Positions 43,868 through 53,800 of a stretch of DNA of 64,000 nt are shown here, piece by piece. The notes under the pieces were generated by a model. That model saw nothing but the letters and a program-made list of their open reading frames with translations. It was not told where the DNA came from and did no database searches. Made by a program: the position numbers and the translations under genes. Positions within the stretch are counted from its first letter, which is position 1. Each line of letters starts with the position of its first letter. Location of the stretch: positions 5,394,001-5,458,000 of the forward strand of contig NZ_LR590484.1 in assembly GCF_901482695.1 (NCBI RefSeq), written 5' to 3'. This DNA is from Sphingobacterium thalpophilum (GTDB lineage Bacteria > Bacteroidota > Bacteroidia > Sphingobacteriales > Sphingobacteriaceae).

Positions 43868-45682
43868 ATGACATCACAAAACATCACACAGACACCCTTT
43901 CCGAATTCCAAAAAAGTTTTTGTTCCCGGAACACTTTACCCCATCCAGGTAGCAATGCGTCAGATCCAGCTCAGCTCGACAAAGCTGAGCAACGGCCAGG
44001 AGGAGTTCAATCCGCCCGTTACCGTCTACGATACATCTGGACCTTATACCGATGAGAATACCGCCATAGACATACGCAAGGGGCTTCCTCGTCTTCGTGA
44101 ACAATGGATATTGGACCGAAATGATGTCGTCCAGCTGGATGGAATCAGTTCGGAATACGGAAGAAAACGACTTGCCGACAAGTCTCTTGACAGCTTGCGC
44201 TTCGCCTACAGTCATAAACCGAAAGTCGCCGACAAAGGCAAAAATGTGACCCAGCTGCACTATGCGAAAAAAGGCATTATCACGCCAGAGATGGAATATG
44301 TGGCCATTCGTGAAAATCAGCGTATAGACCAGCTCGCCAACTGTACCCCCGGAATGGATCAGCAGCATCAGGGCGAGAATTTTGGTGCCAGAACTGCTGG
44401 AAAATACATTACTCCCGAATTTGTGCGTGAGGAAATTGCGGCGGGAAGAGCCATTATTCCCAATAACATCAACCATCCCGAAAGCGAGCCAATGATCATC
44501 GGCCGCAATTTTTTGGTAAAAATTAATGCCAACATCGGTAACAGTGCCGTAAGTTCGAGCATTGAAGAGGAGGTTGAAAAAGCAGTATGGGCCTGCCGTT
44601 GGGGTGCTGATACGATTATGGACCTGTCGACCGGTAAAAATATACACGAAACACGTGAATGGATTATCCGCAATTCGCCTGTTCCAATCGGAACAGTTCC
44701 GATCTATCAAGCACTTGAAAAAGTAAAAGGTGTGGCCGAAGATCTGACCTGGGAGATATTTCGGGATACATTGATTGAGCAGGCAGAACAGGGCGTTTCG
44801 TATTTTACAATCCATGCTGGGGTACTGCTGCGCTATATTCATCTGACAGCCAACCGCGTGACCGGCATCGTTTCCCGAGGAGGGTCCATTATGGCCAAAT
44901 GGTGTCTCTTCCATCATCGGGAAAACTTTCTTTACACCCATTTTGAAGAAATCTGCCAGATTATGAAACAGTATGACGTGGCCTTCTCTCTGGGTGATGG
45001 TTTACGTCCCGGCGCCATTGCGGACGCCAATGATGCAGCACAATTTGCCGAACTGGAAACCTTGGGTGAATTGACAAAAATTGCCTGGAAACACGATGTT
45101 CAGGTGATGATCGAGGGGCCAGGTCATGTGCCTATGCAACTCATTAAAGAAAATATGGACAAACAGCTGGCCTGCTGTGACGAGGCTCCCTTCTATACAT
45201 TAGGGCCGTTGACCACCGATATTGCTCCCGGATATGACCATATTACCTCTGCGATCGGAGCGGCGATGATCGGCTGGTATGGATGTGCCATGCTCTGCTA
45301 TGTGACCCCTAAGGAGCATCTCGGCCTTCCCAACAAAAAAGATGTTAAAGATGGTGTCATCACCTACAAACTGGCAGCTCATGCGGCTGACCTGGCCAAG
45401 GGTCATCCCGGCGCGCAATACCGGGATAACGCACTCAGCAAAGCGCGATTTGAATTCCGCTGGGAGGACCAATTTAACCTATCGCTCGATCCTGATACGG
45501 CACGTGAATATCATGATGAGACCTTGCCGGCCGACGCCGCAAAGGTAGCCCATTTCTGTTCGATGTGCGGTCCAAAATTTTGTTCGATGAAGATTACACA
45601 GGAAATCAGAGACACTGCGGCACAGGGTATGCTCGAAAAATCACAGGAATTTATCGCCCAAGGCAAGGAAATTTACTTATGA
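43868..45682 (+). CDS. thiC: phosphomethylpyrimidine synthase ThiC
   Basis: Converts AIR to HMP-P, a non-classical radical SAM reaction. 604 residues. The C-terminal iron-sulfur motif CSMCGPKFCSM (CxxCx4C) is intact, and MIEGPGHVPMQ, GPLTTDIAPGYDHIT and GAAMIGWYGCAMLCYVTP are hallmark sequences. ATG start, 45 bases after thiS. Its stop TGA overlaps the ATG of the next gene (ATGA). Confidence 0.98.
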   Translation: MTSQNITQTPFPNSKKVFVPGTLYPIQVAMRQIQLSSTKLSNGQEEFNPPVTVYDTSGPYTDENTAIDIRKGLPRLREQWILDRNDVVQLDGISSEYGRKRLADKSLDSLRFAYSHKPKVADKGKNVTQLHYAKKGIITPEMEYVAIRENQRIDQLANCTPGMDQQHQGENFGARTAGKYITPEFVREEIAAGRAIIPNNINHPESEPMIIGRNFLVKINANIGNSAVSSSIEEEVEKAVWACRWGADTIMDLSTGKNIHETREWIIRNSPVPIGTVPIYQALEKVKGVAEDLTWEIFRDTLIEQAEQGVSYFTIHAGVLLRYIHLTANRVTGIVSRGGSIMAKWCLFHHRENFLYTHFEEICQIMKQYDVAFSLGDGLRPGAIADANDAAQFAELETLGELTKIAWKHDVQVMIEGPGHVPMQLIKENMDKQLACCDEAPFYTLGPLTTDIAPGYDHITSAIGAAMIGWYGCAMLCYVTPKEHLGLPNKKDVKDGVITYKLAAHAADLAKGHPGAQYRDNALSKARFEFRWEDQFNLSLDPDTAREYHDETLPADAAKVAHFCSMCGPKFCSMKITQEIRDTAAQGMLEKSQEFIAQGKEIYL

Positions 45683-46290
45683 TCATAGCGCTGACCGCAG
45701 AAGAAACCGTTGTAGGCGAACTGGAAATCATCCCTGCTCTTTTTGAGCAGGGACTGGACCTCTTACATTTACGTAAATATCATTTTACGGATGCGCAGAT
45801 GTGCCGATACATCGCATCTATTGGTGAGCAATACCATTCTAGGCTGGTCCTTCACTCACATCCCCACCTGTCCGCTGCTCTCGGCATTTACCGTGTTCAC
45901 ATAAATGAGCAAAGGCGGTCGCGCGGCCTATTCGACAAGCAGTTCGCCAACTGTATCTGCTCCACCTCAGTGCATCAGATACAGAAGTTCAATACCTTGG
46001 AAGACTGCTGGGATTATGCATTTTTAAGCCCGGTATTTCCCAGTATTTCCAAAAGTGGTTACGGAGAGCGGGATACGGTATTGGATCAATTGGCTTTTCG
46101 CTCCAATTTCAACGTAAATTTAATTGCTCTGGGCGGAATCACAGCGACAAACTGCCTCCTTGCTCTACAAGCCGGTGTAGATGGCATAGCGCTACTGGGC
46201 AGCTTATGGTGCCAGCCCGACCCCATACAAAATTTTATACTATGCAAAGAGACACTCTCCCAAGACTACAATATATTTCACAGGGGCTGA
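45679..46290 (+). CDS. tenI: TenI-type thiamine phosphate synthase-like protein
   Basis: 203-residue protein with start ATG overlapping the thiC stop (ATGA). Fold and motifs are of ThiE/TenI type: LLHLRKYH (the phosphate-side Arg-Lys), FLSPVFPSISKSGYG and ALGGITATNC. The NDR/DHLGQ motifs of true ThiE are altered (LHSHPHLS, HINEQRRS), as in TenI, the thiazole tautomerase. It is therefore more likely a TenI-like isomerase than a phosphate synthase. It is followed by a true ThiE, starting inside it (overlap 49 bases). Confidence 0.85.
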   Translation: MIIALTAEETVVGELEIIPALFEQGLDLLHLRKYHFTDAQMCRYIASIGEQYHSRLVLHSHPHLSAALGIYRVHINEQRRSRGLFDKQFANCICSTSVHQIQKFNTLEDCWDYAFLSPVFPSISKSGYGERDTVLDQLAFRSNFNVNLIALGGITATNCLLALQAGVDGIALLGSLWCQPDPIQNFILCKETLSQDYNIFHRG

Positions 46291-46889
46291 CATTTGCCCA
46301 ACAGAAGACCAACATATTGCGCGCATTGGACGCGGGGGCAAAATGGATTCAGATCCGATGGAAGCAGGCTGACGAGAAGCAGTTAGCGGCGTTGGCGATA
46401 CACACCATGCAAGCCTGCGATCAATTTGGGGCTAAATGTATCATCAACGATGATGTGCAACTTGCTAAAGATCTGGATGCCCACGGTGTGCACCTGGGCC
46501 TGGATGACTGCGGCATCGCCGTGGCCCGGCAGATTTTAGGTCCCCAAAAGATCATCGGCGGGACGGCCAACCGCATTGAGGACGTACAGCAGCGCATTAG
46601 TGAACAATGTGACTATATCGGTCTGGGCCCCTTTAAACATACCCGCACAAAACATAAATTAAGTCCCTTGCTCGGTATAGACGGATACAAGAGCATGATG
46701 GAAGTGATCCAACATGCAAGTCCCTTCGTTCCTCCGATTTTCGCTATCGGTGGCATTGCAAGCCTAACGGACATCCAAAATTTATTGGCCACTGGAATAT
46801 ACGGTGTTTCCCTCTCAGGACTGCTGACAGAGACACCTCAGCTTATATCATCTATTCAAAACTTTTTATCATGCACACACTACAAATAG
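46242..46889 (+). CDS. thiE: thiamine phosphate synthase ThiE
   Basis: 215 residues from ATG 46242 (MQRDTLPRLQYISQG); an earlier in-frame start is not supported. Joins HMP-PP and thiazole phosphate to make thiamine phosphate. Motifs: WIQIRWKQ, CIINDDVQLA, VHLGLDD, GLGPFKHTRTKHKLSP and FAIGGIAS. It overlaps tenI by 49 bases at the 5' end and thiG by 19 bases at the 3' end, indicating translational coupling. Confidence 0.93.
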   Translation: MQRDTLPRLQYISQGLTFAQQKTNILRALDAGAKWIQIRWKQADEKQLAALAIHTMQACDQFGAKCIINDDVQLAKDLDAHGVHLGLDDCGIAVARQILGPQKIIGGTANRIEDVQQRISEQCDYIGLGPFKHTRTKHKLSPLLGIDGYKSMMEVIQHASPFVPPIFAIGGIASLTDIQNLLATGIYGVSLSGLLTETPQLISSIQNFLSCTHYK

Positions 46890-47641
46890 CCGACCGCCAT
46901 TTTGACTCTCGATTGTTCCTGGGGACAGGCAAATTCGGCAACCTGGATGAAATGAGTGAAGCGATTATGGCTTCAGGAACACGACTGGTTACTGTCGCCC
47001 TTAAGCGGGTAGATCAGAACACTTTGGAAGACGATCTCATTGGCAGACTGAACCGTATGACAGTCGATCTACTCCCCAACACTTCTGGAGCGCGAACAGC
47101 AGAAGAGGCGGTTCTGGCTGCACAATTGGCCCGGGAAGCGCTCGAAACCAACTGGGTAAAACTGGAAATTCATCCCGATCCCCGGTATTTACTGCCCGAT
47201 CCGGTTGAAACTTTGCGGGCGACCGAGACACTGGCCAAAATGGGGTTTGTCGTCATGCCTTATATCCATGCGGATCCTGTACTTTGTAAGCGTCTAGAGA
47301 ATGCAGGAACAGCTGTTGTCATGCCCTTAGGTGCCCCAATCGGAAGTAACAAAGGCCTTCGCACCTTAGATTTTTTAGAAATCATCATTGAGCAAAGTAC
47401 CGTGCCCGTCGTCGTGGATGCAGGGATCGGCTCGCCTTCCGATGCCGCGAAGGCAATGGAAATTGGAGCCGATGCGGTTCTCGTCAATACCGCCATTGCT
47501 GTTTCGGACAATCCATCCGAGATGGCCCGGGCGTTTAAGGATGCAGTTAACGCTGGCCGGAGGGCTTATGAAGCGGGCTTGGGTCCTGTAGTTTCCCGTG
47601 CTGTAAATTCAAGTCCTTTAACTTCTTTTTTATTTGATTAA
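46871..47641 (+). CDS. thiG: thiazole synthase ThiG
   Basis: 256-residue TIM barrel making the thiazole ring from DXP, ThiS-thiocarboxylate and dehydroglycine. Conserved: LFLGTGKF, TVALKRVD (catalytic Lys), LLPNTSGARTAEEA, WVKLEIHPD, MPLGAPIGSNKGL and DAGIGSPSDAA. Overlaps thiE by 19 bases. Confidence 0.97.
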   Translation: MHTLQIADRHFDSRLFLGTGKFGNLDEMSEAIMASGTRLVTVALKRVDQNTLEDDLIGRLNRMTVDLLPNTSGARTAEEAVLAAQLAREALETNWVKLEIHPDPRYLLPDPVETLRATETLAKMGFVVMPYIHADPVLCKRLENAGTAVVMPLGAPIGSNKGLRTLDFLEIIIEQSTVPVVVDAGIGSPSDAAKAMEIGADAVLVNTAIAVSDNPSEMARAFKDAVNAGRRAYEAGLGPVVSRAVNSSPLTSFLFD

Positions 47642-47649
47642 TAGCGAAT

Positions 47650-48774
47650 ATGAGCTCCTTTAAACATGTATTCCAACAATACCATTGGGAAGACGTTCAA
47701 AAGAAAATTTATAACACTTCCGAACGGGACGTACAAGACACTTTAAGCAAAACCCATCTAAACCTATCGGATTTTATGGTGCTTATTTCCCCTACCGCCA
47801 CCCCTTATCTGGAACAGATGGCTGACAAAACCCAAAAAATCACTCAGCGTCGTTTTGGAAAAACCATCCAACTCTATGCGCCACTTTATCTCAGCAATGA
47901 ATGCCAGAATATCTGTACCTACTGTGGATTTAGTATGGATAATAAAATTAAACGAAAGACTCTCAACAACACCGAGTTAATGCTGGAGGCAATGGCTCTC
48001 AAATCCATGGGGATCGAGCACGTATTGTTGGTCAGTGGAGAAGCGAATAAAACCGTTGGTACAGACTATTTTATAAACGCGATACAGTTGTTAAAACCAT
48101 ATTTTTCTCAAATATCAATCGAAGTACAGCCGCTGGAGCTGGAGGACTATAAACGGTTACAATCTGCGGGTGTATATGCCATTCTGGTTTATCAGGAAAC
48201 CTACCATCAGGAGGTATACAAGACCTATCATCCAAAGGGCAAGAAATCAAATTTTGACTACCGTCTGGATACTCCGGACCGCATCGGACAGGCTGGCATT
48301 CATAAAATCGGGCTGGGCGTACTTTTGGGTCTCGAAGACTGGCGGGTGGACAGCTTTTTCGCCGCGGTCCACATCGATTATTTAGAAAAGCAATACTGGC
48401 AAACCCGCTTTTCAGTCTCTTTCCCGCGACTGCGACCGGCAGCAGGCTCAGAGGCGCCCAATTTCCATCTTTCTGACAGACATTTATTGCAGCTCATCTG
48501 TGCCTACCGTCTGTGGAATGAAAATCTGGAGATATCCATCTCCACACGCGAGAACGAGAACTTTAGAGATCATATCATCCCAATTGGCGTGACAACCATG
48601 AGTGCAGCCTCCAAGACAAATCCCGGCGGCTATGTCGTCGACCCACAGGCCTTGGAACAATTTGAAGTCAGTGACGAAAGAGATATGGAAACAATAAAAA
48701 AACAGATCCGTAAAATGGGTTATGCGCCGGTTATGAAAGACTGGGAGCGTACGTATTCGGGGATAATACAATAA
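47650..48774 (+). CDS. thiH: 2-iminoacetate synthase ThiH
   Basis: 374-residue radical SAM tyrosine lyase that provides dehydroglycine for ThiG. The iron-sulfur motif is ECQNICTYCGF (CxxxCxxC). Other ThiH marks: LLVSGEANKTVGTDYF, VQPLELEDYK, ISTREN and FRDHIIPIGVTTMSAASKTNPGG. Eight bases after thiG. Its presence implies tyrosine-dependent (oxygen-sensitive) dehydroglycine supply; no thiO is seen in the operon. Confidence 0.96.
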   Translation: MSSFKHVFQQYHWEDVQKKIYNTSERDVQDTLSKTHLNLSDFMVLISPTATPYLEQMADKTQKITQRRFGKTIQLYAPLYLSNECQNICTYCGFSMDNKIKRKTLNNTELMLEAMALKSMGIEHVLLVSGEANKTVGTDYFINAIQLLKPYFSQISIEVQPLELEDYKRLQSAGVYAILVYQETYHQEVYKTYHPKGKKSNFDYRLDTPDRIGQAGIHKIGLGVLLGLEDWRVDSFFAAVHIDYLEKQYWQTRFSVSFPRLRPAAGSEAPNFHLSDRHLLQLICAYRLWNENLEISISTRENENFRDHIIPIGVTTMSAASKTNPGGYVVDPQALEQFEVSDERDMETIKKQIRKMGYAPVMKDWERTYSGIIQ

Positions 48775-48779
48775 TTTAT

Positions 48780-49490
48780 ATGGAGAAGGATCCTATTTTC
48801 GAACGCTACAGCAGACAAATATTTATTGAAGAAATTGGTGTTTCAGGACAGCGGAAAATCATGAGCAGCAAGGTGTTGGTCGTCGGCGCCGGCGGGCTTG
48901 GAAGTCCGGTATTGCAATATCTGGCTGCCGCCGGCGTTGGCCAGCTTGCACTTGTGGATTTCGACAAGGTCGAAATGCATAATTTGAACAGACAGGTCAT
49001 TCATACAGAACAACATGTCGGTACAGCGAAAACGGTGAGTGCAGCCAAACAGATCCTACAGCTTAATAGCGCCCTTGATTTTCAAGCCTTTCACATTAAA
49101 ATCGAGGCCTATAACGCCTCAACAATGCTTGCGCCATACGATATTATCGTCGATTGCTGCGACAATTTTGAGACACGGTATTTACTGAATGAAACCTGCC
49201 TAATACTCAACAAGCCATTGGTGTACGGAAGCATACATGCCTTTGAAGGACAAATGGCAGTATTTAATTACAAAGGCAGCAAAAATCTACTGGACCTTTT
49301 CCCTATCGCTCCCGCTCCCGGACAGGTTCCCAACTGCGATATGAACGGAGTTCTAGGCCCCCTTCCCGGAATAGTGGGCAGCATGATGGCTATGCAGGTA
49401 CTTAAAATCGCCGCGGGCCTACCAGTAGATAGGGATCAATTAACGCTTATTGACACCTATCATTGGCGCTTTAGTCAGATAGAGTTTTAA
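48780..49490 (+). CDS. thiF: ThiF/MoeB-family adenylyltransferase
   Basis: 236-residue E1-like enzyme activating the ThiS C-terminus. Nucleotide motif VLVVGAGGLGSPVLQYLAAAG, the Arg finger LNRQVIHTEQHVG, and the catalytic Cys in PNCDMNGVLGPLPGI. The two CxxC zinc pairs of many ThiF/MoeB proteins are missing: the segment YKGSKNLLDLFP has no Cys. Five bases after thiH, last gene of the operon. No clear terminator found. Confidence 0.92.
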   Translation: MEKDPIFERYSRQIFIEEIGVSGQRKIMSSKVLVVGAGGLGSPVLQYLAAAGVGQLALVDFDKVEMHNLNRQVIHTEQHVGTAKTVSAAKQILQLNSALDFQAFHIKIEAYNASTMLAPYDIIVDCCDNFETRYLLNETCLILNKPLVYGSIHAFEGQMAVFNYKGSKNLLDLFPIAPAPGQVPNCDMNGVLGPLPGIVGSMMAMQVLKIAAGLPVDRDQLTLIDTYHWRFSQIEF

Positions 49491-49631
49491 CAGTGGCGTC
49501 AAATTTCGGGTTAAATAGTACGTCGAACGGATCACATTTGTGGAAGTTGGCCAAAAATGCAAGCGAAAAAACAAAATTCGCTATTTTTAGTTATATATTA
49601 GCAGGCTTAACATGTCAACTATACATTCGGA

Positions 49632-50873
49632 ATGAAAAAAGTATTGTATCCACTACTCCCCCTTGTTTTATTGCCCTTATTCTCCGTCGCGCAGGAGAGC
49701 ACAATCACGGCAGATGACCTATTTTTGAAAGCCCGAAAAGTAGCTTTTGACACGAAGGATTATCCGCAGGCCATTCAACTGGCAAAGCAAGCACTCACCC
49801 AAGCTCCTGATTATACAGATATCCGTATTTTTCTGGGTCGGCTCTACACATGGTCCGACAAAATTGATTCCGCGCGAACGATCTTTACCGATCTGGATAA
49901 CAAAAAAACTACAGATGAAGACTTTTTTCTGGCCTATGCCGCTCTGGAGTATTGGAACAACCAGGCTGATAGGGCAACTGAAATAACCGATAGGGGCCTC
50001 AATATACATCCTGAGTCTCAGGATCTGCTGCTGCTTAAAGCAAAAATCAACTACAGCACAAACCATTATGAGGTAGCCGAAAATGCTGTGCGACAGTTGT
50101 TGAAAATCAATCCAAAAAATGCTGACGCGAGATCGCTTGCCAAAAACATAGAAGAATATACCGCAAAAAATGCGGTCGGCCTAACCTACAACTTCGTCTA
50201 TTTTGATAAGCAATTCGATGACAACTGGCATATCCTGGGCTTGAGTTACAAAAGGGCGACCAACTTTGGATCTCTTATTTTCAGAACGAATTATGCGAAT
50301 AAATTTGCAGAAAATGGTGTGCAGTTTGAGCTGGAAGCATATCCACGTCTTTCAAAAATGTTTTACCTGTACTTAGGAGCGGGATACTCCAACAATGTGG
50401 GCATTTTTGCCAAATACCGGACTGGAGCATCGATTTATGCTAATCTTCCCAACAGTTTCGAAGCGGAAGTAGGCTACCGTCAGCTTTATTTTAGCGACAA
50501 TATCTGGATGTATACAGCCTCAGTAGGCAAGTATTATCAAAACTATTGGTTCAACTTACGAACCTATCTTACTCCAGATGAGAAAAATATCTCACAGTCC
50601 TATACAGGCACTGTCCGTTATTATACAAAGGGGGCAAACGATTATCTCGGTTTCATCATTGGTACCGGTCTAAGCCCCGAGGAAAACAGAAACAATCTAT
50701 TGGATAATGCCTTATATAAACTAAAAACATTCAAAATAGGTGGTGAATATAACCTTTCAGTCCGGCAAAGCAATTTGTTTTCTGTCTCCTGCACCTACTA
50801 CAACCAAGAATTCAGGCCAAACGAAAAAGGCAATCAATTAGATATTATTTTGGGCTATATTCGCAAATTTTAA
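49632..50873 (+). CDS. YaiO-family outer membrane protein with TPR domain
   Basis: 413 residues. Signal peptide (MKKVLYPLLPLVLLPLFSVAQ), TPR-like helical repeats at 25-175 (e.g. FLGRLYTWSDKIDSARTIF), then a beta-barrel of 16-ish amphipathic strands (VGLTYNFVYFDKQFDDNWHI... to LDIILGYIRKF with terminal Phe). This is the TPR plus barrel layout of YaiO and resembles PgaA-type export porins. Its stop codon overlaps that of the opposite-strand synthase gene, so the two genes face each other end to end. A secretin-like exit for the polysaccharide made by the neighbour is the working inference. Confidence 0.85.
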   Translation: MKKVLYPLLPLVLLPLFSVAQESTITADDLFLKARKVAFDTKDYPQAIQLAKQALTQAPDYTDIRIFLGRLYTWSDKIDSARTIFTDLDNKKTTDEDFFLAYAALEYWNNQADRATEITDRGLNIHPESQDLLLLKAKINYSTNHYEVAENAVRQLLKINPKNADARSLAKNIEEYTAKNAVGLTYNFVYFDKQFDDNWHILGLSYKRATNFGSLIFRTNYANKFAENGVQFELEAYPRLSKMFYLYLGAGYSNNVGIFAKYRTGASIYANLPNSFEAEVGYRQLYFSDNIWMYTASVGKYYQNYWFNLRTYLTPDEKNISQSYTGTVRYYTKGANDYLGFIIGTGLSPEENRNNLLDNALYKLKTFKIGGEYNLSVRQSNLFSVSCTYYNQEFRPNEKGNQLDIILGYIRKF

Positions 50874-53800
50874 GGCTTGCGCAACTTATTGAAGTAGCTG
50901 ATAAATACGCTATCCGGTAACAGCTGCTTCTCTGTATAAAACAATTTGTTTTTGCGCTTAAAGAGTTCAAATTTTCGGGATAAGGATTCCAGGACTGCAG
51001 GTTCGTCAGCTAGTTCTGCATTGAGCTTTCCATCCAGCCGATAAAGTTGTCCTTCTGAAAAGTGATAATTACCCAGCAAAAAATCGATAAGCTGGTTTTT
51101 ACTCTGCATCATGGCAATACCATCACCTTCTGCTGAAATACCCTTATCCAATCCCCGTCCGATCCATGCTACCTGATCCGGTGTATTTAAACCGTAATTT
51201 TCGCGGTAATAGGCCAATATAGAAGGGGCTACATCAAAATGACTCACAATATGACGAAAATTATGAGATGTCTTTAGTAAAGGCGAATACAATAATAAAG
51301 GAACGTGATAACGGTCAATTTTGCTCTGCAACGGTACTTCAGGCATAGCGTGGTCTCCTGTGATCAGAAAAAGAGTATTGGCAAAATCGGGCCGCTTACT
51401 ATAGGCAGTAAAAAATTGCCGCATTGCGTCATCTAGATTCAATACCGAAATAAGCTGCTTCCGGTTCTCCAAAGCCCATTTTTTGCGTTCTCCAGACAGA
51501 TGAAGAGCCGCAAGCCGCTGGTCAAACAGCTGTTCATAGTGGCCGGCATTATTGATCAGGAAAGGATTATGTGTTGACAAGGTTAAAAGTACGTGAAAGT
51601 AAGGCTGTTCTGCAATATGTTGTACCTCTAACAATTTACTAAACACCGCCTGGTCTTCATATCCCCAGCTTTCGCCACTTTTTTCGGGCAGCTTTTTATA
51701 CGGGGGACCAAAGGCATCCTGATCAACTAACGCGTCGATTCGATTGAACAGCATAAACTTTTTCATAAAATCAAAGTTTGAATGTCCACCGTAGAAAAAG
51801 CCAGTTTTAAAACCGTTTGCCTGTAGAATATTAAATAGATTAAAATTAGCGGGAAGACTATCCTGCTCCAAAAAACCGTGCATACCAAAAGGCAAAGAAC
51901 CGGTTAAGGTCGGAAGGACGGAAAAAGTACGTCCAGAAGAACTTATATTATTCTCCCAATAAAGTGAATGCGACTTTAGGGAATCAATAAACGGAGTAAA
52001 GTTTCCTATATATCCATTGTCCGAACTGTAAGCATGCCCCAGCCCTTCAATAATAAGAACGACAAGATTGGGCGCTCTTTCAGATTTTTCCAGGTATGTC
52101 CCAAGAAAATCTCTAGTGTCCTCATTTTTTAAAAAAGGATATTTTACATTTATTTCTGTGGAAGATTCTTCTCTTTTTGAGAGGTAAGCTAACACTCCCG
52201 GATGCTCATTCACATAATCGGATAAATTGGAGTCAAAAAAATAACGCCACTTACTCCGGCTTGCATTGTTCGCAAATTCATCCCTCTCCAATTTTCCGTC
52301 AGAATATAGCGCTGGAGAAATAAAAAACGATAATAACCCGAAACCGATCAAAATCATACTCGGATATGCGTTTTTAAATGGTCGTTTATTGACCAGCCAC
52401 AGTGGCGTCCAGGCGGCAACTATCAACAAAAGTAGCAAAGCAATATTAGTCAGGTTCAACATACCGCTGGCGTCAAGAATCTGTTTCATTTCGTCCGAAC
52501 TGTAATAAAACACATCCGCTCCCAGCAGGTTTCGGGATTCCCCAAAATATAAAAACAGAATAAATTGCATCACTATAATAAATGAAAGTGACACAACCAA
52601 CATCAATTTTGCCCAAAAACGGCTTACAAACTGAACGAGTAAATAAAGAACTCCCAAAACGGCTATCGACTGAAACACGAATAAGAGGTTGTCAATGAAC
52701 AAATGACGCCCGGCATGCGTTTCGGCCAGCTGTACAAAACGGCTGTGATACCACCACCATTCTACGGCGATGGAGAACATGTATAGTGTAAAGAAGACCA
52801 AAAGCGACGGGCCCAGGAGCTGTAATGCAAAACTGAACTGGTTTCGGATATACTTCCATACCGGCTCGTTTGCATTTCGTTGCTGGAAGCCCTGCCTCGT
52901 CATTTCTCCCCAGCTATGTTTCTTCCGGAAGTAATCCGCTACTCCCTGCACGGCGGCCTTGACAACCAATGGATGAAAATAAAATGGTTCCAGAACCGCA
53001 GTAGTGATTAATGTCGACAGGTCACGCTTCTTACTGTAGACCTGATGGCTCACAAGATCCACCAAAATTGCATAAATTGAATATAGAATACCCGAAGCTA
53101 GAACAAGAGCAAACAATGCGAAGAAAAACGGCCAGTTTATAATTCCAAGTATAAAAAAGATCAGAAAAACAACATAACCAGAAAATTCTACCAGAGGTCC
53201 CAGAAATTCGAAGAAAAACCAATAAGGCATACTAATCATTCCCAAACGTCCATATTTCGGATTAAACAACAGTTTACGGTGCTTCCATAACGTCTCCATA
53301 GTACCCCGCATCCAGCGGTTACGTTGTTTACGTAATACATCTTTTGATTCGGGCACCTCAGTCCAGCACAATGGATCCGGAATATTCACCACTTCATAAG
53401 GTAATTTTTCCTCCTCCATATAACGCCGCATGCGAACGACAAGTTCCATATCTTCACCTACTGTATTACGGTCATACCCGCCACACGCTAATACGATCTG
53501 CCTATCGAAAGCACCAAAAGCGCCCGAAATCAAAATTAACCCCGACGCCCGTGACCATGCCATCCGCCCTAAAATAAATGCCCGTATATACTCCAAGGCC
53601 TGGGTGCGCCCTATCCACGTTTTCGGTAGATTTACATCCACAACCGTTCCGTTCACGACTTTACAGTTATTCGCAAGCCGTATGACGCCTCCACAGGCTA
53701 TCACGCGTTTATCTGTTTGTTCTAAAAAAGGCTTGGCTAACCGTAGAATAGCATCCTGCTCCAAAATACAATCTACGTCAATACAGACAATATAGTCTCC

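Noticed and set aside
43874..44941. 355-codon minus-strand ORF antisense to thiC
   Set aside because: It lies entirely opposite the certain ThiC gene, and its translation shows no domain, signal or repeat pattern; it is a shadow of thiC codon bias.
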